Positions 43,980 through 52,240 are shown, numbered from the stretch's first letter. The stretch: 64,000 bases of DNA from Snuella lapsa (GCF_039539345.1 NZ_BAABCY010000064.1:7991-71990); one strand, 5' to 3'. Translations and numbers: made by a program. Notes: generated by a model not told the origin, from the sequence alone.

Positions 43980-45896
43980 ATGAAAATTGAATCATTAAGA
44001 ATAGAAAACTTCCGTGCCTTTAAAGACGAAATAATTGAATTTGATGATTACACCTCATTTGTAGGTCCAAATGGAGTTGGTAAGTCGACAGTTTTTCATG
44101 CACTTAATTTATTCTTTAGACAGAGTAAAGACAGTCAAACCGATTTGCTTAAACTTTCAGCGAATGACTTTCACCATGCCAATATAAGTCAGCCGATTAG
44201 AATTACTGTTACTTTTTCTGCCTTATCAGACCAAGCGAAAGAAGAGTTGGCAGATTATGTTCGACAAGATAAATTGATAATAACGGCTATTGCTGTTTAT
44301 GATGCTATTACTGAAAAGGCAGATGTAAAGCAGTTTGGAAACAGATTAGGAATGGAGGAGTTCCGAAAGTTTTTTGAAGCTGATAAAAGCGGCGCAAAAG
44401 CAGCGGAATTAAAGGAAATATTCAAATCATTTAAGGAAAAGTATGAGGACATTTCTAGTGCCAATTCAAAGGCAGATATGATATCCGCATTACATGATTA
44501 CGAGAGCAAAAACCCTGAAAAATGTATCTTAATACCAAGTGAAGACCAATTCTATGGGGTTTCACGCGGAGTAAATAAATTAGAATCTCACATTCAATGG
44601 ATTTTTGTCCCAGCGATAAAAGATGCAACTGAAGAAAGTGAAGAGTCTACCAAATCAGCTTTAGGACAATTACTAGCTAGAACTGTCCGTTCTCAAGTAT
44701 CTTTTGACGAGAACATTAGGGATTTGAGAAACAATGTGCGAGCTGAATATCAGAAGCTCTTAGACGCAGAGCAAAAAACTCTTGATGATATTTCGGGTTC
44801 TCTACAGAATAGATTATCAAATTGGGCACACCCAAATATTACCGCTTCAATTCAGTGGAAACAAGACCCTGACAAATCAATCAAAATTGAAGAACCCTTA
44901 GCAGGACTTAAAGTTGGTGAAAGGGGATTTGAAGGTGAATTGTCAAGGTTTGGACATGGCTTGCAACGCTCGTATATGCTCGCTTTGCTTCAGGAGCTAT
45001 CAATGTTTGACTCTGAAAACGTTCCTACTTTATTAATGGGGATTGAAGAACCTGAGTTATTTCAGCACCCACCACAGGCAAGGTATTTGGCCGAAACTTT
45101 AATTGAGTTATCTGAATCAAATTCTCAAATTATTATCTGTACACATAGTCCTCTATTTATTCCAGGCGATAGCTTTGATAAGATTAGACTTGCTCGTGAA
45201 GAAGGAGAACCGAGTGAAACAAAAATTAAAAGACTGACCTATGAATCTTTGGCCACAGAATTACATTCTGTTGGAGAAAAGCTTGTGACTGAAAGTGGAA
45301 TGATTGCCAAACTTTACCCTTCGCTAAATCCAGTTGTTAATGAAATGTTCTTCTGCAAAAAATTAATTTTAGTTGAAGGTCATGAAGATATTGCATACAT
45401 AAGCTCTTACTTGCTCCTAACAGGTGGTATGACCGAGTTCAGGCGCCATGGTTGTCACATTGTTCCCGTAGAAGGGAAAAACAAGTTAATCAAGCCGTTA
45501 GCAATGGCAAAACTTCTTGACATACCAACTTTCGTTGTCTACGATAGTGATACTGATAAAACAACGGAACATGAGGTTCCAAAACATAAAAAAGACAACA
45601 AAGCAATTCTCTCATTAAAAAACTATGCAGATGTTGACGAGTGGCTTGCAAGTACGGTAATTAAAGATGACTTGACCGCATGGCAAACCAACTTGACAAA
45701 TGAAATTATTAATGAACTCGGACAGGATTTAAAAAAACATGAAGACGAAGCAGCTGCATTTTATGGAAATGCAGGTGGATTAAAAAAGAATCCTCTAGCG
45801 ATTGCAAAGAGTTTAGAGTTAGCATGGAACGAAGGAATCAAATCTCAAATTCTAATAGACTTAACTGCAAGAATTATAGAATTTATCAATAAATAA
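43980..45896 (+). CDS. OLD-family ATPase/TOPRIM endonuclease
   Basis: 638 aa. ABC-type ATPase: Walker A GPNGVGKST (residues 29-37), signature LSRFGHGLQRSYMLALLQEL (about 319-338), Walker B LLMGIEEPELFQHPP (about 348-362), and H-loop ICTHSPLF (about 383-390). A TOPRIM nuclease domain follows (about 460-560): KLILVEGHEDIAYISSYLLL with the catalytic Glu, and FVVYDSDTD with the Asp-x-Asp. This is the architecture of OLD nucleases, including GajA of Gabija, but no UvrD helicase gene follows; the next gene, 9 bases on, encodes an HD/GHKL protein. Probable role: ATP-controlled nucleic-acid cleavage in phage defence (inference). Confidence 0.9.
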   Translation: MKIESLRIENFRAFKDEIIEFDDYTSFVGPNGVGKSTVFHALNLFFRQSKDSQTDLLKLSANDFHHANISQPIRITVTFSALSDQAKEELADYVRQDKLIITAIAVYDAITEKADVKQFGNRLGMEEFRKFFEADKSGAKAAELKEIFKSFKEKYEDISSANSKADMISALHDYESKNPEKCILIPSEDQFYGVSRGVNKLESHIQWIFVPAIKDATEESEESTKSALGQLLARTVRSQVSFDENIRDLRNNVRAEYQKLLDAEQKTLDDISGSLQNRLSNWAHPNITASIQWKQDPDKSIKIEEPLAGLKVGERGFEGELSRFGHGLQRSYMLALLQELSMFDSENVPTLLMGIEEPELFQHPPQARYLAETLIELSESNSQIIICTHSPLFIPGDSFDKIRLAREEGEPSETKIKRLTYESLATELHSVGEKLVTESGMIAKLYPSLNPVVNEMFFCKKLILVEGHEDIAYISSYLLLTGGMTEFRRHGCHIVPVEGKNKLIKPLAMAKLLDIPTFVVYDSDTDKTTEHEVPKHKKDNKAILSLKNYADVDEWLASTVIKDDLTAWQTNLTNEIINELGQDLKKHEDEAAAFYGNAGGLKKNPLAIAKSLELAWNEGIKSQILIDLTARIIEFINK

Positions 45897-45905
45897 AATA
45901 TTAAA

Positions 45906-48323
45906 ATGAATGATGACTATAAGGACGAGTTTTTATTAAGGCTGAAAAAAAGTGAGTTATATAAAGCCCTTAAAGAGAATTGTTCTGATAAAGACGTTAA
46001 TGTAATACCGCTTGTTGAAGATTGTACCTCTTATGCATTTCAAAGGACCAAAACCATTGTGAGACACATGGGGGAATTTACTCTCCATGATGGCGACCAT
46101 CTTTTTAGAGTTCTAAACTTAATGGAGCGATTGATTCCTAAGGAAACTATTGATGAACTCACTAGTCCTGAATTATTATTGCTAATAATCAGTGCCTTTT
46201 TTCATGACATTGGAATGGCTCCTGATGAAAAAGAAGTTTTAGCGTGGAAAAAAGTTTGGGATATTGAACCGATAATTGATGAGAATGAGCAAAACACATT
46301 CAATGATTTCAAAAGATTTTACAATTCTCGACCAGAAGATGAGAAAAGATTGAAAGATTTGATATCTAAAGGTAATATTTCACAGGCAGACACTATAAAA
46401 TCATATCTCATTACAGAATACATCCGTCAGACACATGCTGATAAGGCAAGAGATATAATTGAGCAAGATTGGTCGGAGAAAATCAAATTTAGAGATACTG
46501 ACTTAACTGTTGAATTAGCTCAGATATGTTACAGTCACAATGAAGACGCATTAGCTCTATTGGATTTAGACAAAAACTTACTTTGCGGTTCAGGAGTTTA
46601 TGCTTGTTTACCACTAGTCGGGGTGATTCTAAGATTAGCCGATATTCTAGATTTCGATGGGAAAAGGACTCCTTCAGTTCTGTTCTCGCATTTGTATGTT
46701 AGAAATCCTATTTCAATTAATGAATGGAACAAACATAGAGCAATAGAAGCTTGGGACATTAGTCCTGACTTAATTCAATTCAGTGCAAAATGCACGCATC
46801 CAGTTATAGAGTCATCGATACATGAATTCTGTTCTATGATTGATCATGAACTAAGCTTGGCAAATAACATTATTTCTACTCTAAACGAATTTCACACAGC
46901 AAAAGATAGAAACTTACAAATCAAGTTACCTCTCAAGGTAAATCGGGAAAAAATAAGAACCAAAACAGACATTAAAAACAGACCAGTTTACATCTATAAA
47001 GACACTAAATTCAATCTAAGTAAGACCCAAGTCATTGAACTATTGATGGGTACAAAGCTTTATGGAAATCCTGAAGTCGCATTGAGAGAACTTTTGCAAA
47101 ACTCAATTGATGCTTGTTTACTTCGTAAGGCGCAGGAAGACAAATGGGGTAATTTGTATCAGCCTAAAATTCTTGTTAAGTATTACACTGAAAATGAAGA
47201 AGATGTTCTTGAGGTAATCGACAACGGGACAGGAATGGATGAGTACATTATAGATAATTATTATTCTAAAATTGGCTCATCATTTTATAAGTCCAAAGAT
47301 TTTTACAGTCTGAAAGCTGAAACTAATGCTGATTTTTCACCTACCTCTAGATTTGGTATAGGCATTCTCTCATCTTTTATGATTTCAGATGTTTTAATTG
47401 TAGACACTAAAAGAGTGTATGGTCCTCACAAATCAAGCGACCCATTGAACATTACAGTTGAAGGCCAGGAAAGTATATTTTGGATAAAGTCGGGAACACG
47501 TGAAACACCAGGAACATCAACTAGATTAATCCTGCGAAAAAGTCATAATCCATGGGATAGAATGACAGAGAATGAGTTTATTGAGAATGTTGAAAATGTT
47601 ATCCCAAATCCACCTTTTGAAATCAGCATTGAAACCCAATCTCATAAAAAGAAAAGGGATGAAAATAGTTTTAAGGAAATAACATCATACTCACTTAAGG
47701 ACTACACTTGGCAAGAAAATGAGAATATCAAATTTATAGACATTCCTATTGATAGAAAGGATATAGGATTGGTAGGGTCTGCTACTGTTGCTATTTTAGA
47801 AAGCAAGAATAGACCAGTTGAAAGAATTGAATTAAACTCCAGAGATATTGAAATAGAAGGAGAGTCTTACACCTTAGAAAGAGAACTTAGAATTGATGTT
47901 AATTCTATAAAAGAATCATCAAAGACAATCACAATTAGTGATGATGGAGACATTCGAACAGATGACTCGTCCAGTAAATTGGCAAGTTCGAATTCAAAAA
48001 TTTCTTTACATGGTATTGAAATTCCTTCAAGTCTTTTTCCAGAAAGATGGAGAATGAAAAACAATCAAGTGAAAATAAATTGGCCATTTCCGCTGATAAT
48101 CGTAATTGATGTTTGCGGTAATCGAGATTTAGACTTGAACTCTCCAAGAACAGAAATAATAATAAGTGAGAAATGGACTGATTTTGAAGAGCAATTGGCA
48201 CGTATTGTTTGTCAACATATTAAGGACTCCGTTGAAATAGAATATTGGAATAACCTTTTTGAAATATTCAATAGCTCAAACAGTAGCGAAAATTTCAAAA
48301 GAGCTCTAAATGAATTGAAATAA
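45906..48323 (+). CDS. HD-domain plus GHKL (Hsp90-like) ATPase protein
   Basis: 805 aa. Residues about 50-260 are an HD phosphohydrolase-like domain: FTLHDGDHLFRVLNLMERL (H65), AFFHDIGMAPD (H100-D101), and LADILDFDGKR (final Asp near 247). Residues about 375-500 are a GHKL ATPase: N-box ALRELLQNSIDACLLR, G1 box VIDNGTGMDEYII, and SRFGIGILSSFMI, closest to HtpG/Hsp90 in layout. The last 300 residues are alpha/beta with no named domain. HD domains hydrolyse nucleotides or phosphodiesters; GHKL domains act as ATP-driven clamps. It is co-transcribed with the OLD gene. The combination is not one I recognise as a named defence system. Confidence 0.85.
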   Translation: MNDDYKDEFLLRLKKSELYKALKENCSDKDVNVIPLVEDCTSYAFQRTKTIVRHMGEFTLHDGDHLFRVLNLMERLIPKETIDELTSPELLLLIISAFFHDIGMAPDEKEVLAWKKVWDIEPIIDENEQNTFNDFKRFYNSRPEDEKRLKDLISKGNISQADTIKSYLITEYIRQTHADKARDIIEQDWSEKIKFRDTDLTVELAQICYSHNEDALALLDLDKNLLCGSGVYACLPLVGVILRLADILDFDGKRTPSVLFSHLYVRNPISINEWNKHRAIEAWDISPDLIQFSAKCTHPVIESSIHEFCSMIDHELSLANNIISTLNEFHTAKDRNLQIKLPLKVNREKIRTKTDIKNRPVYIYKDTKFNLSKTQVIELLMGTKLYGNPEVALRELLQNSIDACLLRKAQEDKWGNLYQPKILVKYYTENEEDVLEVIDNGTGMDEYIIDNYYSKIGSSFYKSKDFYSLKAETNADFSPTSRFGIGILSSFMISDVLIVDTKRVYGPHKSSDPLNITVEGQESIFWIKSGTRETPGTSTRLILRKSHNPWDRMTENEFIENVENVIPNPPFEISIETQSHKKKRDENSFKEITSYSLKDYTWQENENIKFIDIPIDRKDIGLVGSATVAILESKNRPVERIELNSRDIEIEGESYTLERELRIDVNSIKESSKTITISDDGDIRTDDSSSKLASSNSKISLHGIEIPSSLFPERWRMKNNQVKINWPFPLIIVIDVCGNRDLDLNSPRTEIIISEKWTDFEEQLARIVCQHIKDSVEIEYWNNLFEIFNSSNSSENFKRALNELK

Positions 48324-48336
48324 AACACGAAAGCAC

Positions 48337-48535
48337 AATCGAGTAGGCGGCCGTGAACGATAAGTCCACGGTGCACCTCTCACACCACCGTACCCTTCGT
48401 CTAGTGCTCAGGATAAACCAAGCGGGTCGCGTATACGGCGGTTCAAAAATGATATTTACCTTTGTAGTATGTTAGCATACTTAGGTAGCCTTGTAGCCGT
48501 TTAATTATTGGGTTAAAAAAATGGTTTGATGTCAT
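48337..48535 (-). mobile_element. 3' relic of a group II intron
   Basis: On the minus strand: the last 30 codons of a probable intron-encoded reverse transcriptase (48443-48535, ending YYKGKYHF then stop), directly followed by a domain V-like arm (GAACCGCCGTATACG ... TACGGTGGTGTGAGAGG) and a domain VI-like stem ending CCTACTCGATT. The loop of domain V is interrupted by a REP-like insert containing CCTGAGCACTAGACGAAGG. No other part of the intron is present, so it is dead. Confidence 0.5.
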
Positions 48536-48565
48536 TTTAATAGAAAGAAGGCTTCTCCAAACAAG

Positions 48566-48685
48566 GGTTGTAAGTTTTTATCTATATTTATACCCTGAAA
48601 GTTATAATTAGTGGTATAAAAGATCCTCTTATCCCGAAACAAAAGATGGTAAATTGGATAATGATGCCGCGTTTAACGAGTTACC
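48566..48685 (+). repeat. Direct repeat A, copy 1
   Basis: About 120 bases starting GGTTGTAAGTTTTTATC, closely matching 51285-51408. It includes an in-frame relic reading VSFYLYLYPESYN-stop and then WYKRSSYPETKDGKLDNDA. Each copy ends just before a small gene. Confidence 0.8.
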
Positions 48686-48691
48686 TACAAT

Positions 48692-49201
48692 ATGAAAAAC
48701 TTGACTGCAACAAAATTTGTAGATAGATTAAAAGAACTTTTAGAAAATTACAATTTGACAACTGAACAGGAATATCTTAACGAGATTTTAATACCTGAAT
48801 CAAAAAATAGCAACTTAAATCTAACTAAAAATTTCTTATCCGATTTACATAATAATTACGACCTATCTGGTCGTACAATCGGATTTGATTTTCTTGGACG
48901 GTTAAATGAGAATTTTGATTATGTGTTTTTTGCCATTAATGACCCATTCTACATAGGACTAGACAAAAAAACTAACGAAATAATAATGTATGATATGGAA
49001 TTTGAAAAGATACATTTAAAGTTGGCGAAGAATATTGAACAGTTTACACAGATTATTCTATTGATTTTTGAATTTGGACTTCCTGGATGGATTAATGAAA
49101 AACAATATTCGACAGACGACCGAAATAATTTATTGACAAAAATTAAGGATATAACTGGTTCGGAATATTGGACTTTTTATGAACAATCATATGGAAATTA
49201 A
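48692..49201 (+). CDS. SUKH/SMI1-KNR4-like protein, possible orphan immunity protein
   Basis: 169 aa, acidic, no signal. The order of elements (GRTIGFDFLGRLNENFDYVFFAINDPFYIGLDKKTNEIIMYD ... LLIFEFGLPGW) resembles SMI1/KNR4 (SUKH) proteins, which often serve as immunity proteins to polymorphic toxins. The start overlaps the stop of the relic frame in repeat A (ATATGA), like a toxin C-terminus followed by its immunity gene, but no toxin is left. Confidence 0.6.
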   Translation: MKNLTATKFVDRLKELLENYNLTTEQEYLNEILIPESKNSNLNLTKNFLSDLHNNYDLSGRTIGFDFLGRLNENFDYVFFAINDPFYIGLDKKTNEIIMYDMEFEKIHLKLAKNIEQFTQIILLIFEFGLPGWINEKQYSTDDRNNLLTKIKDITGSEYWTFYEQSYGN

Positions 49202-49215
49202 AAATACTGTAGGTA

Positions 49216-49281
49216 GTCAAGTAGGTAAAGGGGAATCTCACCCCTAAACCTCTCGATTCATACGACTCTTGTTATACAGTC
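49216..49281 (-). mobile_element. Second group II intron tail
   Basis: On the minus strand the segment has GACTGTATAACAAGAGTC, then GAGAGGTTTAGGGG/CCCC hairpin and an end CCTTTACCTACTTGAC, in the order expected for domains V and VI of another group II intron type. It lies between two small genes; no reverse transcriptase sequence is attached. Assignment is from general pattern and is tentative. Confidence 0.35.
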
Positions 49282-49293
49282 GGTAAGGCCTAA

Positions 49294-49410
49294 ATAGTTA
49301 GACCAGTTTGTATCCCAATAAAAGTTGAAAATGGACCTCATGTTGTTTTCAATCTTTATGATGGAACTGTTGATAAAATTACAATTGTGGATGGACACCA
49401 AAACCACTGA
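49294..49410 (+). pseudogene. C-terminal gene relic
   Basis: A 38-codon frame opened by a stop at 49291 and ending TGA at 49408-49410, reading IVRPVCIPIKVENGPHVVFN and on to TIVDGHQNH. It has protein-like composition but no start codon, and overlaps the next gene start. Probably the tail of a toxin-type or repeat protein gene cut off by the intron relic on its left. Confidence 0.4.
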
Positions 49411-49777
49411 TTTTTTGTTAGGATGTAAAAACCTTTATTTTTTAGGAATTCATCCCTTCGATTTTAGCAAATCGGACTCTGCCGAATACAAAGGAATTGT
49501 TGAACTTGGAAAGGAAATAATACAGGTAATCGGAATTCAAAGTTTTGCGGAATTTATTTTGGAATATCAATATCGTGTTGGAATTTGGTCATCGTTTATA
49601 ACATTAGAGTTTGGAAAACCTGACCGAAATGAAATTCTAAAAATCAGTGGAACTGAAACAATATTTTCAGTTTGTTTGGAGAAAATTGAGCAGAACGAAA
49701 TTAACGAATTACCGACCGATATTATTGAAAACAAAAATAACTGGATAAGAAAAATAAAAACGTGCTACAATAACTAA
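49391..49777 (+). CDS. Hypothetical protein, immunity-gene context
   Basis: About 128 aa from ATG at 49391 (MDTKTTDFLLGCKNLYFLG). A longer frame starting with TTG at 49325 overlaps the relic and is less likely. No signal peptide; two hydrophobic helices in the middle (IIQVIGIQSFAEFILEYQY). No family recognised. Its last codons are encoded inside direct repeat B. Confidence 0.5.
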   Translation: MDTKTTDFLLGCKNLYFLGIHPFDFSKSDSAEYKGIVELGKEIIQVIGIQSFAEFILEYQYRVGIWSSFITLEFGKPDRNEILKISGTETIFSVCLEKIEQNEINELPTDIIENKNNWIRKIKTCYNN

Positions 49778-49805
49778 GATTCTGTGTGGTCGGTACGGCC
49801 AAACA
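49750..49805 (+). repeat. Direct repeat B, copy 1
   Basis: About 55 bases (AAAAATAAAAACGTGCTACA ... GTACGGCCAAACA) repeated at 51902-51961 with one 3-base insertion and one substitution. The two genes that end in it read it in different frames, so conservation is at DNA level. Confidence 0.8.
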
Positions 49806-50060
49806 TGAACACTGAGCCTGTCCTGAGTGTAGCCGAAGGGTTACCCCTGCCCATAAGGGACTTGCACCCTCTAGAAAAATTCGTACATTAGCACGAATGG
49901 ATGCCCATGCTGGGCACGCACAACGTGTATAATTAATTGCTTTGACAAGTGCTTATTTGTAAAATTCCTTCGGAATTGGAATTTTCTCGCGTTCGTTTTT
50001 GTTTACTAAATTAGTTGCTGAAACACGCAACTAACCATACACAACAACGTTGGTAACAAG
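49806..50060. repeat. REP-like sequence and folded intergenic element
   Basis: No gene. Contains a REP-like stretch (CTGAGCCTGTCCTGAGTG near 49812), then from 49911 a strongly folding stretch bounded by CAACGTGTATAATT and ATACACAACAACGTT, with internal perfect stem TTAGTTGC-TGAAACAC-GCAACTAA (about 50009-50032) and a second hairpin AAATTCCttcGGAATT. Similar boundaries are known to me as dispersed in Flavobacteriia, of unknown function. Confidence 0.5.
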
Positions 50061-50078
50061 CTGAAAAAAGAAAATTTA

Positions 50079-50110
50079 TTACCATTTTGGTAACTTTTTT
50101 ATTATATTTG
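50079..50110 (+). promoter_or_regulatory. higBA promoter and operator
   Basis: -7 box TATATTTG at 50103-50110, 17 bases before the GTG start. A perfect dyad TTACCA-TTT-TGGTAA covers 50079-50093, and a further TTGGTAAC half-site lies at 50050. HigA-type antitoxins repress at such palindromes; binding here is inference. Confidence 0.6.
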
Positions 50111-50127
50111 CGACAAATAAGTATAAT

Positions 50128-50421
50128 GTGAGAGTAATAGCGAAACGAACTTTACGAGACTTTTGGGAAAAACACGCAGACTGTGAAGAACAATTAAAGT
50201 CTTGGTTTAGAGAAACTGAAAAATCCGAATGGAAAAATATTAATGAATTAAAAAACGATTATCCAAGTGCGAGTATTTTAAAAGACAACCGAATTGTTTA
50301 CAATATTAAAGGTAATAACTATAGATTGATTGTAAAATTCAACTTTGAATATCAAATATGCTGGATAAGATTCATCGGAACTCACGCAGAATATGACAAA
50401 ATAGACGCAAATAATATCTGA
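50128..50421 (+). CDS. higB: HigB-family mRNA interferase toxin
   Basis: 97 aa starting with GTG (the ATG two bases before runs straight into TGA). The RelE-fold HigB pattern is visible: RVIAKRTLRDFWEKHADCEEQLKSWF, NIKGNNYRLIVKFNFEYQICWIRFIGTHAEYDKID. HigB cleaves mRNA on the ribosome. Two bases separate it from higA, toxin first, as usual for HigBA. Confidence 0.9.
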   Translation: MRVIAKRTLRDFWEKHADCEEQLKSWFRETEKSEWKNINELKNDYPSASILKDNRIVYNIKGNNYRLIVKFNFEYQICWIRFIGTHAEYDKIDANNI

Positions 50422-50423
50422 TT

Positions 50424-50780
50424 ATGAAAATAACACCAATAAGAAACGAAAAAGACTATCAAAACGCTCTAAACAGACTTGAAGAGATTTTTGATGCAAA
50501 AAAAGGAACTGAACAAGGAGATGAATTGGAAATCCTTTCAATCTTAATTGACAGATATGAAAATGAAAACTTTCCAATTGGAATGCCTGACCCAATTGAA
50601 GCTATCAAATTCCGAATGGAGCAAATGGGAATGAAACAAAAGGATTTAGCCGAAGTTGTTGGATTTAAAAGTAGAGTTAGCGAAATTTTAAGCAAAAAAC
50701 GTAAACTGACTTTAGGAATGATAAGAAAACTGAATTCAACACTTCATATTCCGACTGAAGTGTTAGTTCAAGATTATTAA
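50424..50780 (+). CDS. higA: HigA-family XRE antitoxin
   Basis: 118 aa. The N-terminal 60 residues form the toxin-binding part; the HTH is MEQMGMKQKDLAEVVGFKSRVSEILSKKRKLTLGMIRKL near the C-terminus. It neutralises HigB and represses the operon. Ends shortly before a bidirectional terminator. Confidence 0.9.
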   Translation: MKITPIRNEKDYQNALNRLEEIFDAKKGTEQGDELEILSILIDRYENENFPIGMPDPIEAIKFRMEQMGMKQKDLAEVVGFKSRVSEILSKKRKLTLGMIRKLNSTLHIPTEVLVQDY

Positions 50781-50850
50781 TAAAAAAGCCAGTTGCCAAC
50801 AATGGTAGCCATTGCACAAGCCCTTGATGTTATGAGAATAAGATCTAAAT

Positions 50851-50875
50851 AAGCCCTTTTAAGGGCTTTTATTTT
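50851..50875 (+). terminator. Terminator after higBA
   Basis: Palindrome AAGCCCTTTT/AAGGGCTT with TTTTATTTT tail on the plus strand. Confidence 0.75.
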
Positions 50876-51284
50876 GCCGTGTAAATTGCTTGCACCCTAA
50901 AATTATGAGGCTTAAAAAGACGTAAAATGTATTGTAGGGCAGCTTTAAAGGCAAAACGAACATTGGACAGGCTTGTCGCCCTGGCTAATTCGGTTCGGTT
51001 TGTGCCATCGATTTCGGAGTCATTGTGCCATTGATTTCGGTTTAAACCGTGCCACATATTTCGGTTCGACTTATGCCAATTATTAACCAATACTTTAAAA
51101 GCCAGCAGATAACAACGACAACTGTTGCACAACCCCATAGTTTTTATAAAAACACCCACTTAAAGAATGCTTGTTTATGTTGGATTACCAATAGAAGCTG
51201 CAAAACCATTTGTTTATTCCTTTTTATTCTTAAAGAATTAAAGCTTGTTAGGGAAGGCTACATTTTTAGGGAAAGCTACACAAC
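50876..51284. repeat. Gap with tandem 23-24-base repeats, IS-end-like
   Basis: No convincing gene. At 51001, 51024, 51048 and 51072 the unit TGTGCCATCGATTTCGG recurs four times with decay (period 23-24). Multiple direct repeats of this kind are typical of IS21-family ends, so this may be the tail of a lost element. Overlapping frames on both strands have no recognisable domain and are judged spurious. Confidence 0.5.
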
Positions 51285-51408
51285 GGTTGTAAGTTTTTAT
51301 CTATATTTATATCCTGAAAATTATAATTAGTGGTATAAAAGATTCCCTTGTCCGGAAGCTAAAGACGGTAAATTGGATAATGATGCCGCTTATAATGAGT
51401 TAGCCACC
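51285..51408 (+). repeat. Direct repeat A, copy 2
   Basis: Second copy of repeat A (48566-48685). It carries the same relic frames (FYLYLYPENYN-stop, then WYKRFPCPEAKDGKLDNDA...) including the same TAG between them. It ends 10 bases before the lipoprotein gene. Confidence 0.8.
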
Positions 51409-51418
51409 ATTTAAGCCT

Positions 51419-51925
51419 ATGAAAATTAAGTTTATAATAATTATCGGATTTTCGTTTTTATTATGTTCTTGCGATTGCCAAGTTTTGGTGAAAGGAAAAG
51501 TTATTTCATCCATCAATGGAAAACCAATTAGTGGAGCGAAAATCGAAATGGTTGACAGAAACCTGAATTCCACAACTGACAATAGCGGAAATTTTAGAAT
51601 TGGGGAAATAACTGGACGTTGTTATGCTCCAAAAATTAAAGTGACGTACGAAGGGTATAAACCTTTCGAAATTGAACTGGAATCGGACTCCGATTATCAA
51701 AATTATAAATTAAAAAAAGAATCCAAATCTGTGGACTTTGAAGAACCGTTTTATCCAGACCCGAATGATAGAAACACTTTTATTTCATCAACATGGATTG
51801 AAAAATATAGTGAGGATTTTGAAATGAAATCTGACAGTTTAATTATCTATCTTGACGAGGACAACCCTGCCAAAGAAATTGAATTGATTAAACAAAAATT
51901 CAAAAATAAAAACGTGCTACAATAA
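51419..51925 (+). CDS. Lipoprotein with carboxypeptidase-D-like regulatory domain
   Basis: 168 aa. Lipobox near residues 14-18 (FLLCSC, Cys at 17 or 19). Residues about 23-90 are a beta-sandwich regulatory domain (VKGKVISSINGKPISGAKIEMVDRNLNSTTDNSGNFRIGEI). The rest is acidic with no named domain. The last codons (KNKNVLQ) lie in repeat B. Function unknown; could be an orphan immunity or surface protein carried as a cassette. Confidence 0.7.
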   Translation: MKIKFIIIIGFSFLLCSCDCQVLVKGKVISSINGKPISGAKIEMVDRNLNSTTDNSGNFRIGEITGRCYAPKIKVTYEGYKPFEIELESDSDYQNYKLKKESKSVDFEEPFYPDPNDRNTFISSTWIEKYSEDFEMKSDSLIIYLDEDNPAKEIELIKQKFKNKNVLQ

Positions 51926-51963
51926 CTAAGATTCTGTTCGTGTGGTCAGTACGGCCAAACAAA
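51902..51963 (+). repeat. Direct repeat B, copy 2
   Basis: Second copy of the cassette-end repeat at 49750-49805. Confidence 0.8.
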
Positions 51964-51972
51964 TACAGTCCA

Positions 51973-52218
51973 CTAACTAATCCGCTTCCTCAACTTTTTA
52001 CACAGGTTAGCATATAGTTTTATGTAGGTGGGCTCATCTATAGCGGTGCAGTCCTCCCACTCTTCCAGATCTTTCGAAATGTCCTGCCAGTTAGAGTATT
52101 TAAAAACCATAAAATCGGTAGTGCCCGAGTTCGTAAGGCTTCTCAAAGATTGTTCGTATAATGCCATAGCCTCTCCATTGGATGCTAAAAGGAATAATAA
52201 CTTAGAATGGCCTTCCAT
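51973..52218 (-). CDS. Hypothetical protein
   Basis: 81 aa from ATG at 52218 (MEGHSKLLFLLASNGEAMALYEQ). A start at 52263 would place the initiation codon inside a terminator-like hairpin. The composition is protein-like, with many aromatic residues (FMVFKYSNWQDISKDLEEWED). No family recognised; convergent with the lipoprotein gene. Confidence 0.5.
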   Translation of the reverse strand: MEGHSKLLFLLASNGEAMALYEQSLRSLTNSGTTDFMVFKYSNWQDISKDLEEWEDCTAIDEPTYIKLYANLCKKLRKRIS

Positions 52219-52240
52219 AATTACCAGGAAGTAACACGCA

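Noticed and set aside
43980..48323. Classical Gabija or PARIS system
   Set aside because: The OLD part resembles GajA, but no UvrD helicase follows and the partner has HD and GHKL domains; it also lacks the separate AriA/AriB pair of PARIS.
48608..48616. In-frame TAG present in both copies of repeat A, possible stop-codon readthrough
   Set aside because: Both copies are relics of one ancestral sequence and no start or intact upstream gene exists; recoding is not needed to explain it.
50869..51159. 96-codon minus-strand frame opposite the tandem repeats
   Set aside because: Composition (His, Trp, Asn pattern) comes from repeat units, and it has no recognised domain.
51049..51330. 93-codon plus-strand frame
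   Set aside because: It runs from the tandem 23-24-base repeats into repeat A, has no domain, and its tail is shared only because of the DNA repeat.
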